Assembly: GCA_023974075.1 (NCBI GenBank)
Contig: CM043790.1
Location: 19,793,883 to 19,857,882 of the forward strand
DNA: 64,000 nt
Origin: Chaenocephalus aceratus
Taxonomy: Eukaryota; Chordata; Actinopteri; Perciformes; Channichthyidae
Direction: 5' to 3'
Position 1 is the stretch's first letter; every line of letters begins with the position of its first letter. A program made the translations under genes and the position numbers. The notes under the pieces are model-generated. The model saw nothing but the letters and a program-made list of their open reading frames with translations. It made no database searches and was not told the origin of the DNA. Below, piece after piece: positions 53,057 through 63,311 of the stretch.

Positions 53057-53965
53057 TCAGGTTGTACCACTCACGGGCCAGGCCCATAAGGCCAAGCGCT
53101 CTGGGTGTGGATGAAAAATCTCACCCCCCGCCTGGGACAGTATGCCCCTGTGTAGTGGGAGCTGCCATGGCTGCCCGCACAGCAGCTGATAAATCTCCGC
53201 CAGCCAGTACATAGCTGGCCAGTGCGGAGCTATCAGAATAAGTGTGTGGCGTTGTTCCCTCACTCTTGCCAGAGTCTGGGGAATCAAAGCCAGGGGTGGG
53301 AACGCGTACAGAAGGCCCGAAGGCCAAACGTGTGCGAGTGCGTCCACGCCTAACGGTGCGTTTAGGTCGCGCATCGAAAAGAACAGCTGACACTGAGCAT
53401 TTTCTCTTGATGCGAACAGATCCACCGTGGCTCTGTCATAACGCACCCACAGCTGGCTCACAATCCTTGGATGTAAAGTCCAGTCTGCATAAAGTGGTGT
53501 ACCTCTGGACAGCAGATCTGCCCCGAGGTTCGACACACCTGGTACGTGCGTCGCTCTCAGGGAGAGGAGACGCCCGCTGCTCCATAGGATCAGTTTGCGT
53601 GCCAGCATGTGTAACTGGAGAGAACGCAAACCCCCCTGGCGGTTTATATACGATATTGTCGTCGTATTGTCTGTCCTCACGAGGACATGGTGTCCTCTGA
53701 GAAAAGGCAGGAAGTGCTTTAGGGTGAGGCACACCGCTAAAAGCTCCAGGTAATTTATGTGTGCCCGCTGGAGGTCTCTACTCCAGAGACCCCTCACCGA
53801 GCGGCCTTCATAAATACCTCCCCAACCTGTCAGACATGCGTCTGTGGTGACCACCCTCCGTGAAAGGACAGCACCCATAGGCACGCCCCGTACTAGAAAA
53901 GTCGGGTGCAGCCAGTGGCGCAGTGCCGTTACGCATTTCACAGTAACCATTACCCTCCGCGCCAT
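53057..53965 (-). CDS. DIRS RNase H domain
   Basis: 302-codon frame overlapping the end of the Gag-RT frame in another phase. RNase H of the DIRS type: VVTTDACLTGWGGIYEGR (first Asp), NYLELLAVCLTLKHFL (Glu), LVRTDNTTTISYINRQGG (Asp) and SNLGADLLSRG. The following connector (WTLHPRIVSQLWVRYDRATV, VDLFASRENAQCQLFFS) is typical of DIRS. It ends HPERLALWAWPVSGT, the usual boundary before the recombinase. A frameshift near 53965 separates it from RT. Would degrade RNA in the RNA-DNA hybrid. Confidence 0.92.
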   Translation of the reverse strand: MARRVMVTVKCVTALRHWLHPTFLVRGVPMGAVLSRRVVTTDACLTGWGGIYEGRSVRGLWSRDLQRAHINYLELLAVCLTLKHFLPFLRGHHVLVRTDNTTTISYINRQGGLRSLQLHMLARKLILWSSGRLLSLRATHVPGVSNLGADLLSRGTPLYADWTLHPRIVSQLWVRYDRATVDLFASRENAQCQLFFSMRDLNAPLGVDALAHVWPSGLLYAFPPLALIPQTLARVREQRHTLILIAPHWPAMYWLAEIYQLLCGQPWQLPLHRGILSQAGGEIFHPHPERLALWAWPVSGTT

Positions 53966-56900
53966 GACGCGCGGGGTTTAGTTTTAAGGCGGCTACCCAG
54001 CGCTGAAACTCCCTCATGTGTAAGCGTCCTAGTCGTACGACAAGGATGGCTGACGCCATGAGCCCCATCAACCGCAGGCATGTTCTGAAGAGAACATGTT
54101 TGCGACGCTGGAATAAAGCGAGACAAGCTCTGAAAGCTTTCACTCTTTCCGCTGACAGGCGAGCTGAAAAGGGCACCGAGTTCAGGTGTAACCCTAGGAA
54201 GAGTATAGTCTGCGCGGGGCACAACATGCTCTTCTCTGTATTTATCATGAAACCCAGGTTGAGCAGGTGCTTTACGAGAACATTTGTCTGCGTAATAGCC
54301 TCGTGCTCCGACTGTGCGAGAAGGAGCCAGTCGTCCAGGTAGGTCGCCAAGCGAATACCCTGTTGTCTTAACGGGGCTATCGCGGCTTCCGTACATCGTA
54401 CAAACACTCTTGGACTGAGAGACAGGCCGAAGGGAAGTACTCTGTATTCGTAACAGATCCCATGAAATGCGAATCTCAGATATTTCCTGTGTGGATAATA
54501 TACTGGGACGTGGAAATACGCATCTTTCAGGTCGACTGATGTAAACCAATCATCTTGTCGCACGAGACGCAGCAGAGATGTGTGAGTGAGCATTCTGAAT
54601 TTATATCTTTTTAGATATCTGTTCAGAACCCTCAAATCCAGTATTGGCCGGATTCCGTTCCCTCCTCGTTTGGGGACGAGGAAGTACTTGGAATAAAAAC
54701 CACTCTGACTCTGCTCGGCAGGTACAACAGATATAGCTCTCTTTTCTAGAAGTGAGAGGATCTCTCTCTCTAGAATATGGGCTGACTCTCCTCGGGCTTG
54801 TGAATACAAAATGCCCGAGAAACGAGGGGGGGTGACAGCGAATTGGAGCCTGTAACCCCGTATTACTGTCTTGAAAACCCAAGCAGATGTTGCGAGCATC
54901 TTCCACTGTGTGCTCCTTAGAGCCAGCGGAGATGTCACCTCTCTTGCCCTCTGAGACTCTGTTTGTTGTGTCATGGGGCCCTCTAGTGTCTGAACACGGT
55001 GGTACCCCATTTCAACAGTCCCCACCGTTACTGCGCACGCACGTGGCGGTGGCTTCACGGACCCGTCAATAATCCGTCCTTTGAGAGATGCCGTAGCTGC
55101 TCTTGAAAGGGAAAGGATTGACGGGCCGTTCTTTACAGCTCTAGCCGGCACTGCGTGCGCACGTGGCGGTGGTGCCTTCACAGACCCGTTTATTATCCGC
55201 CTTTTGAGAGAGGCCGTAGCTGCTCTCAGAAGGGGATTTATGGTTAACGGACTGTTTAATGTTTTTCTTTTCATATTTTTGAGCTGCGCCCTTGGCCGAG
55301 GCCTGGATGCGTCAGCGAAAAATGGTTTATTTAAACAATAATGATGTGACATGTGTTTTGTGCGGACTTGAGGATGGCGTTGAGGCATCTCTCGAGGCAG
55401 CGGGAACACAATTCGAGCCGGAGAAGGAACTTCCAGCTCTGTCACAGAGGGGAGAAGGAGGGGCTGTAATGCCGCTCGCTTCTTCCTCCTTGATTGCTGG
55501 CCGAAATTTTGGGTTGGCTGCGCCTGGGCTGCAGCCGGGACCGGAGATTTTCTAGACCAACTCGCCCTCTTCTCCTGCCTGGGCTGGGGACTCGGGGCGG
55601 ACTGCGACCTCTGCTGATCTGGTACTCTAGATCCAGCAGGGTTCGGAGCAGCTTGGGCGAAGGGTCGCTGTTGCGGAGGCAGCGGCTGGACCCTTCGAGG
55701 GAGACAGAGGTGGAGGGCCTCGTCTTCCTTCTTTTTCGACTCGCACCTCCTCTGCATGGAAGCGAGAGCGGAGCCGAAAATTCCCTCGGGAACGATGGGC
55801 ATATCCAGCACATCTTCTTTTTCCCGGTCTGGGAGGTTGGTGAGGTTGAGCCATCTAGCTCTTTCCTGCACCACCATGATCCCCATCACTTTGCCCGTGG
55901 CCTGGACGGCGCAGCGTTGGACACGGAGACAAATGTCTCTGACCGCGGCTATCTCGTCCAGAGTGGCCGGTCCAGAATCGCTCGACAGATCCTCACAGAG
56001 CTCCGCTTGGTACGCGGTTAGCATCGAGGAAACGTTCAGAGCTCTGGCGGACAATGCTGCAGCCTTGTAGGCCCGTTCCGTCATAGTCGACTGGAATCGG
56101 TCTGTTTTTGCTGGCAGTGTGGGGTTCCTGCTCGGTGACGGGCCCATCCTCGGTAGGAGGTGGGCTGCCACCAGCGGTTCCATAGGCGGTATGTGGAGCA
56201 GGCCGAGCCTCTCCATACCGTCACAGTCAAGGGAGGAGGCACCCTGGATTGGGGCCTTGTTGCTAAAGGGCCGGTCTCTCCACGAGACCGACACCTCATC
56301 CAACATCTCCGGGAAGACCGGGAGGAGTTGCCTCTTCGTCCTCGTTGTTTGGAAAAACAGTTTTCCCTCATAACGGGACCTGGAGGTCTCCTTGGCCACT
56401 TCGGGCCATGGGATGTCTAGTCTGGCCGCAGCACGTTGACACACGGCTTGTAGGTCCATGCTGAGACAGGGCGAAGCTGGTGTGCTATCGCCCGAGAGAG
56501 CAGCCATCGCTCCAGGCTTTGCAGCCTGAGCTGGTGACATGAAGACGTCGTCTTCCTGCTCGTCCGAATCAGACAGGAGGAACTCAGAGGCATCCTCTTC
56601 GTCCTCCATGTAATTTAATTCCAGGACATCCTCCGCGGGTGAAACCATGGTGAGGTCCAGTCGGGAGCCCCAGCTTGGTATAGCGTGGGGTCCCGTTCCC
56701 GCGTCCTTTGCCGCCACCGGGGCCCGGCCTGATATGGCGCGGGAAACCGGTTCTGCGGCTGCCGCGGTTGATGAGCCCCAGGCCGTGAAGGCGAGGGGCT
56801 CAGTCTCTGCGGCGGACGCCCCCGTGTCTTGGTTGCCAGCCGGCCAACTAGCGGACATGAGGGGATCCTGTCCCGACAGGCTAGCTTGTCGTGCTAACCG

Positions 56901-57098
56901 TCGGCGAAGGCTCTTTATGGTGAGGCGGGCACAATGCCCGCATGAGCCGGGGTCGTCGATAGCCTCCTGGGCGTGTTCCAGCCCGAGGCAGGACGAGCAG
57001 ATCTGGTGTGAGTCTGTGCCTGCTATCTTCGACCCGCAGTCGCAGAACCGAGCCTTCGAGTCCCTGACTCCTCTGGTGTGAGGGAGAGAGGCGTCCAT
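53808..57098 (-). CDS. DIRS Gag fused to reverse transcriptase
   Basis: 1096 codons from ATG 57098. Residues 19-60 hold a Cys/His-rich motif (CDCGSKIAGTDSHQICSSCL, then CGHCARL). A disordered, acidic stretch (150-195) and the conserved Gag core (about 215-450, e.g. LDIPWPEVAKETSRSRYEGK) follow, then a proline/glutamine-rich linker. At 624-700 a unit with RAATASLK and PPPRA occurs twice. RT spans about 750-985: GFYSKYFLVPKRGGNGIRPI, LDLRVLNRYL, SVDLKDAYFHVPV (D856), VLPFGLSLSPRVF and YLDDWLLLA with catalytic DD at 922-923. The last 60 residues are out of frame relative to RNase H. All RT motifs look intact. Confidence 0.93.
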   Translation of the reverse strand: MDASLPHTRGVRDSKARFCDCGSKIAGTDSHQICSSCLGLEHAQEAIDDPGSCGHCARLTIKSLRRRLARQASLSGQDPLMSASWPAGNQDTGASAAETEPLAFTAWGSSTAAAAEPVSRAISGRAPVAAKDAGTGPHAIPSWGSRLDLTMVSPAEDVLELNYMEDEEDASEFLLSDSDEQEDDVFMSPAQAAKPGAMAALSGDSTPASPCLSMDLQAVCQRAAARLDIPWPEVAKETSRSRYEGKLFFQTTRTKRQLLPVFPEMLDEVSVSWRDRPFSNKAPIQGASSLDCDGMERLGLLHIPPMEPLVAAHLLPRMGPSPSRNPTLPAKTDRFQSTMTERAYKAAALSARALNVSSMLTAYQAELCEDLSSDSGPATLDEIAAVRDICLRVQRCAVQATGKVMGIMVVQERARWLNLTNLPDREKEDVLDMPIVPEGIFGSALASMQRRCESKKKEDEALHLCLPRRVQPLPPQQRPFAQAAPNPAGSRVPDQQRSQSAPSPQPRQEKRASWSRKSPVPAAAQAQPTQNFGQQSRRKKRAALQPLLLPSVTELEVPSPARIVFPLPREMPQRHPQVRTKHMSHHYCLNKPFFADASRPRPRAQLKNMKRKTLNSPLTINPLLRAATASLKRRIINGSVKAPPPRAHAVPARAVKNGPSILSLSRAATASLKGRIIDGSVKPPPRACAVTVGTVEMGYHRVQTLEGPMTQQTESQRAREVTSPLALRSTQWKMLATSAWVFKTVIRGYRLQFAVTPPRFSGILYSQARGESAHILEREILSLLEKRAISVVPAEQSQSGFYSKYFLVPKRGGNGIRPILDLRVLNRYLKRYKFRMLTHTSLLRLVRQDDWFTSVDLKDAYFHVPVYYPHRKYLRFAFHGICYEYRVLPFGLSLSPRVFVRCTEAAIAPLRQQGIRLATYLDDWLLLAQSEHEAITQTNVLVKHLLNLGFMINTEKSMLCPAQTILFLGLHLNSVPFSARLSAERVKAFRACLALFQRRKHVLFRTCLRLMGLMASAILVVRLGRLHMREFQRWVAALKLNPARHGAEGNGYCEMRNGTAPLAAPDFSSTGRAYGCCPFTEGGHHRRMSDRLGRYL

Positions 57099-57503
57099 GG
57101 AGAGGACCCGCTCTTAACAGGTATGTCGAAAAAAGTGTCCCAAACTGTCCTTTATCCGGAGAAAAAGGTAGTGTGGGTCCTTTCCTCTCAAAGAATATTA
57201 CCTGGTGTGGCAATATTCTTTAAATCCTTTTATCCTCCGGGGAAGAAAAAAGAATAAAAAACGTCCTCGCTACCGTGGTGTCGGCAGTGAGGGAAAAAAG
57301 CACAAGCTAGCAACTGGTGTGTTGCTAACTTGCAAGTCAAAATCTTACCTTACTTCCAGAGGAAGAATTCGGCGAGGTTGACTGTGGTACTTCTTCTGTG
57401 AGAGAATAGGGTAGCCGGCTAACGCCCGTCGACCGAAAATTAGCTTGGGTTCAGTCTGTGGACTGTTAAGCTAGCCCGGCTACCGTTCGAGATGTGCTCT
57501 GAA

Positions 57504-57693
57504 GCGAGAAGAGGTGTTTGAATGACGCATGCGTCGTGGCGCAGGCTACTTATAGGGTGTGATTTCCCCTGACGTTGACGTCAAGAATCACCGGCCAATC
57601 AGGATTGGCGTAATGAGATTGATGCTTCTGTTTGCTCCGCGATGAGGGGCATCCCATAGTGAGACATCGAACGGAGTGTTATGAATGAGAACT
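57504..57693. repeat. DIRS right inverted terminal repeat
   Basis: Inverse of 52134-52308 plus its own tip ending ATGAATGAGAACT. Includes a TATAAG box-like word that would lie in the 5' end of the element. Confidence 0.92.
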
Positions 57694-57966
57694 ACCAGTT
57701 TCACCCACTGTCTCTGCCACCTCCCTCCATGCCTCGCTCCTCTGGTTTGTATCCCGGTAGATGAACAGAGACCGATCATTCAGCACCGGGTGATTCACTA
57801 CCGCCATAATGAATTTTCCCTCCATTTTTTGGAATATGAGGTAATGACCTGCGTAGTCTCTCCCAGCATACACGCTGTTTGACTGACTAGCGCTTGTACT
57901 GGCAGATTTGCATAAACGCGATTTCATTGGCTGACGCTTCTGCCGAGGCGCCAAAAAATTGAACAT
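57694..57966 (-). pseudogene. MADF-domain remnant of the Harbinger copy
   Basis: Frame on the minus strand with MAVVNHPVLNDRSLFIYRDT and SEAWREVAETVGET, more of a MADF domain than the copy at 18000. The DIRS insertion cuts it right after VGET, and upstream the codons are basic and without a domain. The second half of the MADF domain is missing. Confidence 0.65.
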
Positions 57967-58112
57967 TGCTCAACTTTTGAAGCGAGCAACGCCAGCAACG
58001 CTCCACGTCGCTTCCCAAAATACAGTTCTGCTAAAAGTGACGTCACCCTATTCAAAGTGAATGGGCAGAAGCGTTGGAAGCTTTAACGCACGCCACCATG
58101 TGGACGGGCCGT

Positions 58113-59602
58113 CACAGTAGCTCTGCGCCAGAAACCTCGTGGAGGGAAACAAAAATAAAAAATTATTGGAATATCACCCCTCCACTCCCATTATCATCCC
58201 TCAGCTAGCATCTGCGCTATCTACTCACCCAGATTCCGTGTTTGTTGACTATCTCCTGTCAGGGCTCTCCCAAGGCTTCAGGGTAGGGGTCCTCCCATCT
58301 CCCACAGTGACTTTCGTAGCAAGAAACTTACAGTCAGCCGCTAAAGAACCCAACATAGTTTCCCAGCTCATCGACAAAGAACTTCTCAAAGGATATATAA
58401 TCAGCCCTTTTAACTCCTCCCCCTTCTCAGTGTTCCATTCAAATCCCATCGGAATAAGCCACACGTAAATAAAAGGCTGATTTTCGATCTGTCCGCTCCC
58501 CACTCCGGCCATTCGGCAGCGTCAATAGCATCATCCCTCCAGATCAGTTCTCCCTTCACCATGCCTCAGTGGATAATGCAATAAAGATGATCAAGTTCAC
58601 AGGGCACGGAGCTCGGCTCTCCAAAGCTGACATTACCGATGCCTTCAAAATCATCCCCATTCATCCGTCTCAGTGGAATTCGTTCGGTATTAAGTGGGAG
58701 TCCAAACTCTATTTTCGCCGTTCGCAGAAGCAGCCCCTGCATCTTCAATTCCTTCTCGGAAGCGCTCTGCTGGATCCTGCTGAACATCGTCAGAATCCCC
58801 TCCGTCCTTCACCTACTGGACGACTCCTCCCCATAGACCCGCCACAGGACAGCTCAGGGATCTCACTGGCCAAGCTTAAACACTGCTTCAGGAGTTAGGT
58901 GTCTCTCTCTCCAAAGAGAAAACGTTAGGTCCCGACACACGCTTAAAGTTCTTAGGCATCATCCTCGACTCCATAGACATGAAGGCGTCTCTCCCCTCCG
59001 ACAAATCCGGGACAGCGCATCCGGGACATCACCAAGTCATACTGCGAGCAACAAGTTATCACAAAACAACAGTTGCTCTCCCTTCTCGGACACCTCAACT
59101 TCGCCATGCACGTCATCCCCCAGGGGCGCTCGTTCATCTCCCGCCTCCTGGACGCAGCATCAGCGGTCGGCAAACTCCATTACTGCGTTTTTTTAGACGA
59201 AGGCTGCCGCTCAGACCTACGTTTCTGGTCCCTCCTGCTCGCCCACTGGAACGGAGTTACTTTCTTTTAAGATGACCTTGTGCGTTCCTCTGACTCAATG
59301 AGGTTCTTCACGGATGCCGCCCCATCCGTGGGTTTTGGGGGTTTCTTCCAGGGAGAGTGGTTCGCAGGGTCATGGCCCCTGTCAATTTCTACCTCAAGCA
59401 AGTTCTCATTAAATCCGGCCTATCACCTATATCATACCCGGGACATTCCTTCAGGATAGGTGCAGCCACCTCTGCTGCTAATCAAGGTCTCTCTACCTCA
59501 TCCCTACAACAACTAGGACGGTGGTCCTCCTCCGCCTTCACAACCTACATTCGCCCGGACATCAGCGCCGTACTGGCTTCCCAAAGATCTCTCAGACCCT
59601 AA
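58113..59602 (+). pseudogene. Ngaro-like RT, RNase H and tyrosine recombinase, decayed
   Basis: Plus-strand pieces in changing frames, in Ngaro/DIRS order. 58150-58450: IIPQLASALSTHPDSVFVDY and LLSGLSQGFRVGV, then NLQSAAKEP. 58590-58720: GHGARLSKADITDAFKIIPI (RT Asp). 59073-59270: LLSLLGHLNFAMHVIPQGRS, RSDLRFWSLLLAHWNGVTFF. 59285-59360: MRFFTDAAPSVGFGGFF (RNase H). 59357-59602: a recombinase end with the His-x-x-Arg box GHSFRIGAAT and LGRWSSSAFTTYIR (nucleophile Tyr). Stops and frameshifts occur between all of these, and the RT YxDD and recombinase N-terminal parts are missing. Confidence 0.82.
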
Positions 59603-60260
59603 CTATGGTATCTATGCATATAACTGGTGGTGTCTCATAAACACATTCACAAGTATACATGTCTCACTAAGGTACCTGATATTCAAACTGCATTCCTGTC
59701 CTAATTCCGCGGGCCCCGCCCACAGGGAATAATGTCTCGTCTCACGCTGCAACTACATGTAACGGGCTTCATCTCCGGCACACAGGTATTTCATTCCCAG
59801 GCCTTGCTCAAACGTATCAGTGTAAAATGTATTTCCTGCAGTCAGGCATGGACTCGGGCCACCGTACACCCCCGTGGCAGTTACAAAACAAAGAAAATAA
59901 AGAAAGAGTAAAGAAGGAAAAGAAAGAGATATCCTGTGAAGTCAGGCGTGGACTCGGGCCACCGTACACTCCGGTGTCAGTTACAAAACAAAGGAAAGAA
60001 AGAAAGAGAAAAGAGTAAAGAAAAAAAAATATATATATATATAGCCTGCGAAGTCAGGCGTGGCGGAAGGCCACCGTACACTTCGGTGTCGTAGCTTCGG
60101 GCTACCGTACACTTCGGTGTCGTGGACGTTGGGCCACCGTTACAAAACGAAAAACCGCTCGCTCCTCGGCGTAGTCAAGCCCTGCTGGCCAGGCATGCAA
60201 CCCGCAGGTCGTTTTCAGGTAAGACCGGCACTGATTTCGGCAGTCAGAGTCTCAGCATGA
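59603..60260 (+). repeat. Ngaro 3' region with reiterated 'ccaccgtacac' units
   Basis: From 59840 the words 'gtcaggc(a/g)tgg' and 'ccaccgtacac' recur at 59840, 59941, 60053 and, shortened, 60090-60140, separated by A/G-rich stretches. The first two units are about 100 bp apart. They could be part of the split direct repeats that end Ngaro elements, but no matching 5' copy is visible. Confidence 0.5.
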
Positions 60261-61987
60261 CCCGTAAGCTCCGGCAGTGATTCCGGCACTATGTCGCTCA
60301 AATACGTGTTAATCTATTATCTTTCCTTCCCAGATCACCAGTCACCCCACAAGGTAAGCAACTCAGTTCATCTCAGTATTTCATACTTCACTGGTTTTGG
60401 GGATTTCATCGGAGCGGTGCTTTCCCTCCTGAATGATTATCCTGCAAACCGGGGCCTAATCGCCAACCACCATTACATTCTCCATGGCAATCATTTCATT
60501 CATATGACGTGTAAACAATAAATATGTAATTCTTACATCACGTCTCTCCGGTTTGACCTAACATTGAGCTCTGCCAGGCTTTCCAATTATGTTAAATTTG
60601 TGTTGCACTAAAACAGCAGTAAGGAAATGCAATGAAAGTATGCACCACAACAAACCATATGATGCAAGTGACCAACAATTACAACGCTTTTTCTGTGAAA
60701 TAAAATAAAAATCACACGAAGTAATGTCTTGCAGAGGACATGCTTGCAAGAGGTTAGGCACACATAAAAAGACAAAGCGCCTCATTCGTGCAAATGTAAA
60801 TAAATAGAGACAGATGATGCAGACAGAGGACCACAGGCCTCTCTGTCATGTACATATTTGCCTTGGCAGAGCCAAGTCTCATTGTGTCAGTACCATAATG
60901 ATCTGATAATTGGAGTGGTGGGAAATGTCCCACATACCAATCCCACATTACTTATACACATGTGTTCGCGCAGAGGGAAGGAGACATTTCCATATGTCTG
61001 CCTATCCATTCACTTATTTATAAACAATGACATATGTTGCAAGTGCTATCAAAAGCAGAATGAAATCATCAACCATTGTCCATAACATTCCAGTAGGAGT
61101 TAACTACTCCTCTTGATCAACGTTAATGTTTCTTTATTGTGAGGACTTTTCTATTATGATTTCCTATAAAAGTAAATTGTAAGCGTGCTCATATGTTTGA
61201 GACTGCTAAAGCCTGCATAGCCACTCAGGCTTAGCCTATGCATTTCCAAAGTGTTTTTATTACAACATATGTCAAAGTCAATTAATGATTTCACTTTGGC
61301 CAACAATAAACTGCTAAAGATATCCACTTGAATTTGCTAACTACGACAACTGATGTCACATACCTTTGGAGTCCTTGTTCTTGTACAGAACAATGACTGG
61401 GTTTTGGTTCAATACAATTACATTCAAAGGATCCTAAGCATGAACAACACAACTGCTTGGACTGTAAATGTTTCCACGTCATACAATTGCTTTGCTTGTT
61501 TTGAAGAAGGAACAAAAGGAATTGATTCAGCATTGAACTACATCAAAGTAACATGCAGTTGATCTAATCAAGCCAACAGAAGCATAAACAGTACACACTG
61601 TGGGCATTGAGAGAAGATTTGGAAAGGGGTTCATGACTCACTTTCTTTTTAACTCTTTCTTTTATTTATATTTTAGGTACATTGTTCAAGTGCAGAGGCA
61701 TTCATGTTCATTGTTTAAAATGTGGTATTCCTGAAAAAAACTAAAATGGAATAACAAAATAACACATCCATCTGCCTCGAAGGATGCATACATTAAAGGC
61801 TGGATCAGATCTTCTCAATGAAGTAAAGCATTAGAGACTGCTTATAATTATGGAAACATCAGATGTTCAGAACTCAATTTGAAGAACTGGGCTGTCAGTC
61901 AGTATTTGTGGGCGCCTCCCAGAGGGAACGTTCCCTCTGTTTTGGAGCTAAGAGGCATATGTGAACGTAAGTGTTCCAGCATCATGC
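60261..61987. other. unannotated spacer
   Basis: No recognisable gene or element. Short frames only. The sequence is AT-rich and non-repetitive by eye. Confidence 0.55.
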
Positions 61988-62602
61988 AGTTCTCATTCAT
62001 AACACTCCGTTCGATGTCTCACTATGGGATGCGCCTCATCGCGGAGCAAACAGAAGCATCAATCTCATTACGCCAATCCTGATTGGCTGGTGATCTTGAC
62101 GTCAGCGTCAGGGGAAATCACCCCCTATAAGTAGCTTGCGCCACAACGCATGCGTCATTCAAACACCTCTTCTCGCTTCAGAGCACATCTCACAGTAGCC
62201 GGGCAAGCTTCACTGTCCACGAGGAAGTCTTTATTTTCTCAGTGCCGGCTCGGGCTTTAAGGGCACCACCGTCACGCGCAGGCGCAGTGCCGGCTGGGGC
62301 TGTGAAGGCACCACCGTCACACGCATGCGCAGTGCCGGCTCGAGCTGTGAAGGCACCACTGTCACGCGCATGCGCAGTGCCGGCTGGGGCTGTGAAGGCA
62401 CCACCGTCACACGCATGCGCAGTGCCGGCTGGAGCTGTGAAGGCACCGCCGGCACGCGCATGCACAGTGCCGGCGGGAGCTGTGAAGGCACCACCGTCAC
62501 GCGCATGCGCAGTGCCGGCTGGAGCGGTAAGCATGACATCTCAGCTGGCTCTAAGGAGCATACAGCAGGAGATACTCACGACATCTGTAAGGATTTGCAG
62601 TA
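61988..62602 (+). mobile_element. internally deleted DIRS1-like copy
   Basis: 61988-62190 is the terminal repeat tip and body seen at 57693-57504 (AGTTCTCATTCATAACACTC, then 'cgcggagcaaacagaagcat'). It continues into a repeat derived from the Gag linker (62242-62526) and 'gctggctctaaggagca', matching the Gag/RT junction near 54915-54930 of the other copy. Most of Gag and everything after the start of the RT leader is gone. Confidence 0.88.
62242..62526 (+). repeat. 45-bp minisatellite inside the DIRS Gag linker
   Basis: Six complete 45-bp units and a partial seventh, starting GTGCCGGCT at 62242, 62287, 62332, 62377, 62422, 62467 and 62512. Each codes for 15 residues of the type PAGAVKAPPSHACAV, in the same frame as the linker VKAPPPRAHAVPARA of the 53808-57098 protein. 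The frame then continues into SQLALRSIQQEILTTS, matching SPLALRSTQWKMLATS there. Confidence 0.93.
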
Positions 62603-62631
62603 CTCCATTCCTTCTGCTTCCCTTTTTGTTT

Positions 62632-63293
62632 GTTGTCTGTCTGTGTCTCCCGGGCTGGGCGTGGCTGACCTACTTCTGGTTCCTGCCAATTCATCTCCGC
62701 AGCTGCTTCTCATTCATCCTGATCATCTACTCATCCACACCTGCTTATTAACCCGGTCTCCTCATCCAGTCTTCACCAGTTCGTCGTCAAGATTACACTG
62801 GTAAACGTATTGCTTTCTAGCTTAGCCTGACACAACTCTGGAATCAGTTTTTGTCTCACCTGTTTGTTTCTCTATCCAGAACCCATCATCACCTCCTCCG
62901 CTAGCCACGTCCAGCCACTTCCTCGTCGGATTCATCCGCTCTCCACGCTACCCGCTCCAGCCTGCTCGCTCCCCTCGGCTCTGAAACCCCTGCTCGCCAC
63001 ACTCCAGTCTGGTAGGACACACACTAACTCCTACTCCAACCTACTCGCTCTCGGGAGCGTACAGACTCAGGCTCAAGCCACCTCTCATCTGCCTGGCGAT
63101 ATCCCCAGCGCACTCCGGAGCCTCGGCTGAGGATCTCTATTCCCTAGTTTGTGTATCCCCTTTCCTGGACTATATTACACAGTTAATATCCCCTGTCACG
63201 ATTAGAAAATAAACCTTTTGCTACAAACTCCTGTTTTTCTGTCCGTGTTTGTATTGTGGGTTCAGTCCTGAAAAGCGATCACGGAGCTTAACA
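62632..63293 (+). repeat. probable 5' LTR and leader of a sushi-like gypsy element
   Basis: TGT-starting sequence with 'gtctcccgggctgggcgtgg', 'cctgcttattaacccggtct' and an AATAAA at about 63210, ending ...GCTTAACA. Its position just before a gypsy gag supports an LTR, but the partner LTR lies beyond the window, so ends and any target duplication cannot be confirmed. Confidence 0.6.
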
Positions 63294-63311
63294 GAACGAA
63301 CTGGTCATAAA

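Larger units (their letters stand above)
52091..57693 (-). mobile_element. DIRS1-like tyrosine-recombinase retrotransposon
   Basis: 5603 bp, minus strand. Inverted terminal repeats lie at 52091-52308 and 57504-57693, and an internal complementary region at 52332-52427. Gene order from the right is Gag, RT, RNase H, then a recombinase remnant. No target duplication: removing the element restores the Harbinger sequence exactly, as expected for recombinase-mediated insertion through a circle. The recombinase is largely deleted and mutated, so this copy cannot move on its own. Confidence 0.95.
51902..58112 (-). mobile_element. PIF/Harbinger-like copy split by a DIRS element
   Basis: Left part 51902-52090 and right part 57694-58112 join into one inverted copy of the 17701-18277 family (GCTTGGGGATTTT, 'aacaaccaatcacatgaatc', 'cgacatacaaagcaa'; right end GTGGACGGGCCG at 58101-58112). 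The left tip is a few bases short of the expected end. The two sides meet exactly (...aaaacct | accagttt...) when the DIRS element is removed. Confidence 0.8.

Noticed and set aside
55442..56420. Several 80-175 codon frames opposite the DIRS Gag
   Set aside because: They are shadows of the GC-rich Gag coding strand with no domains of their own.
62242..62526. Regular repeats that could suggest a CRISPR-like array
   Set aside because: Units are directly adjacent without unique spacers, and they encode the DIRS Gag linker in frame.
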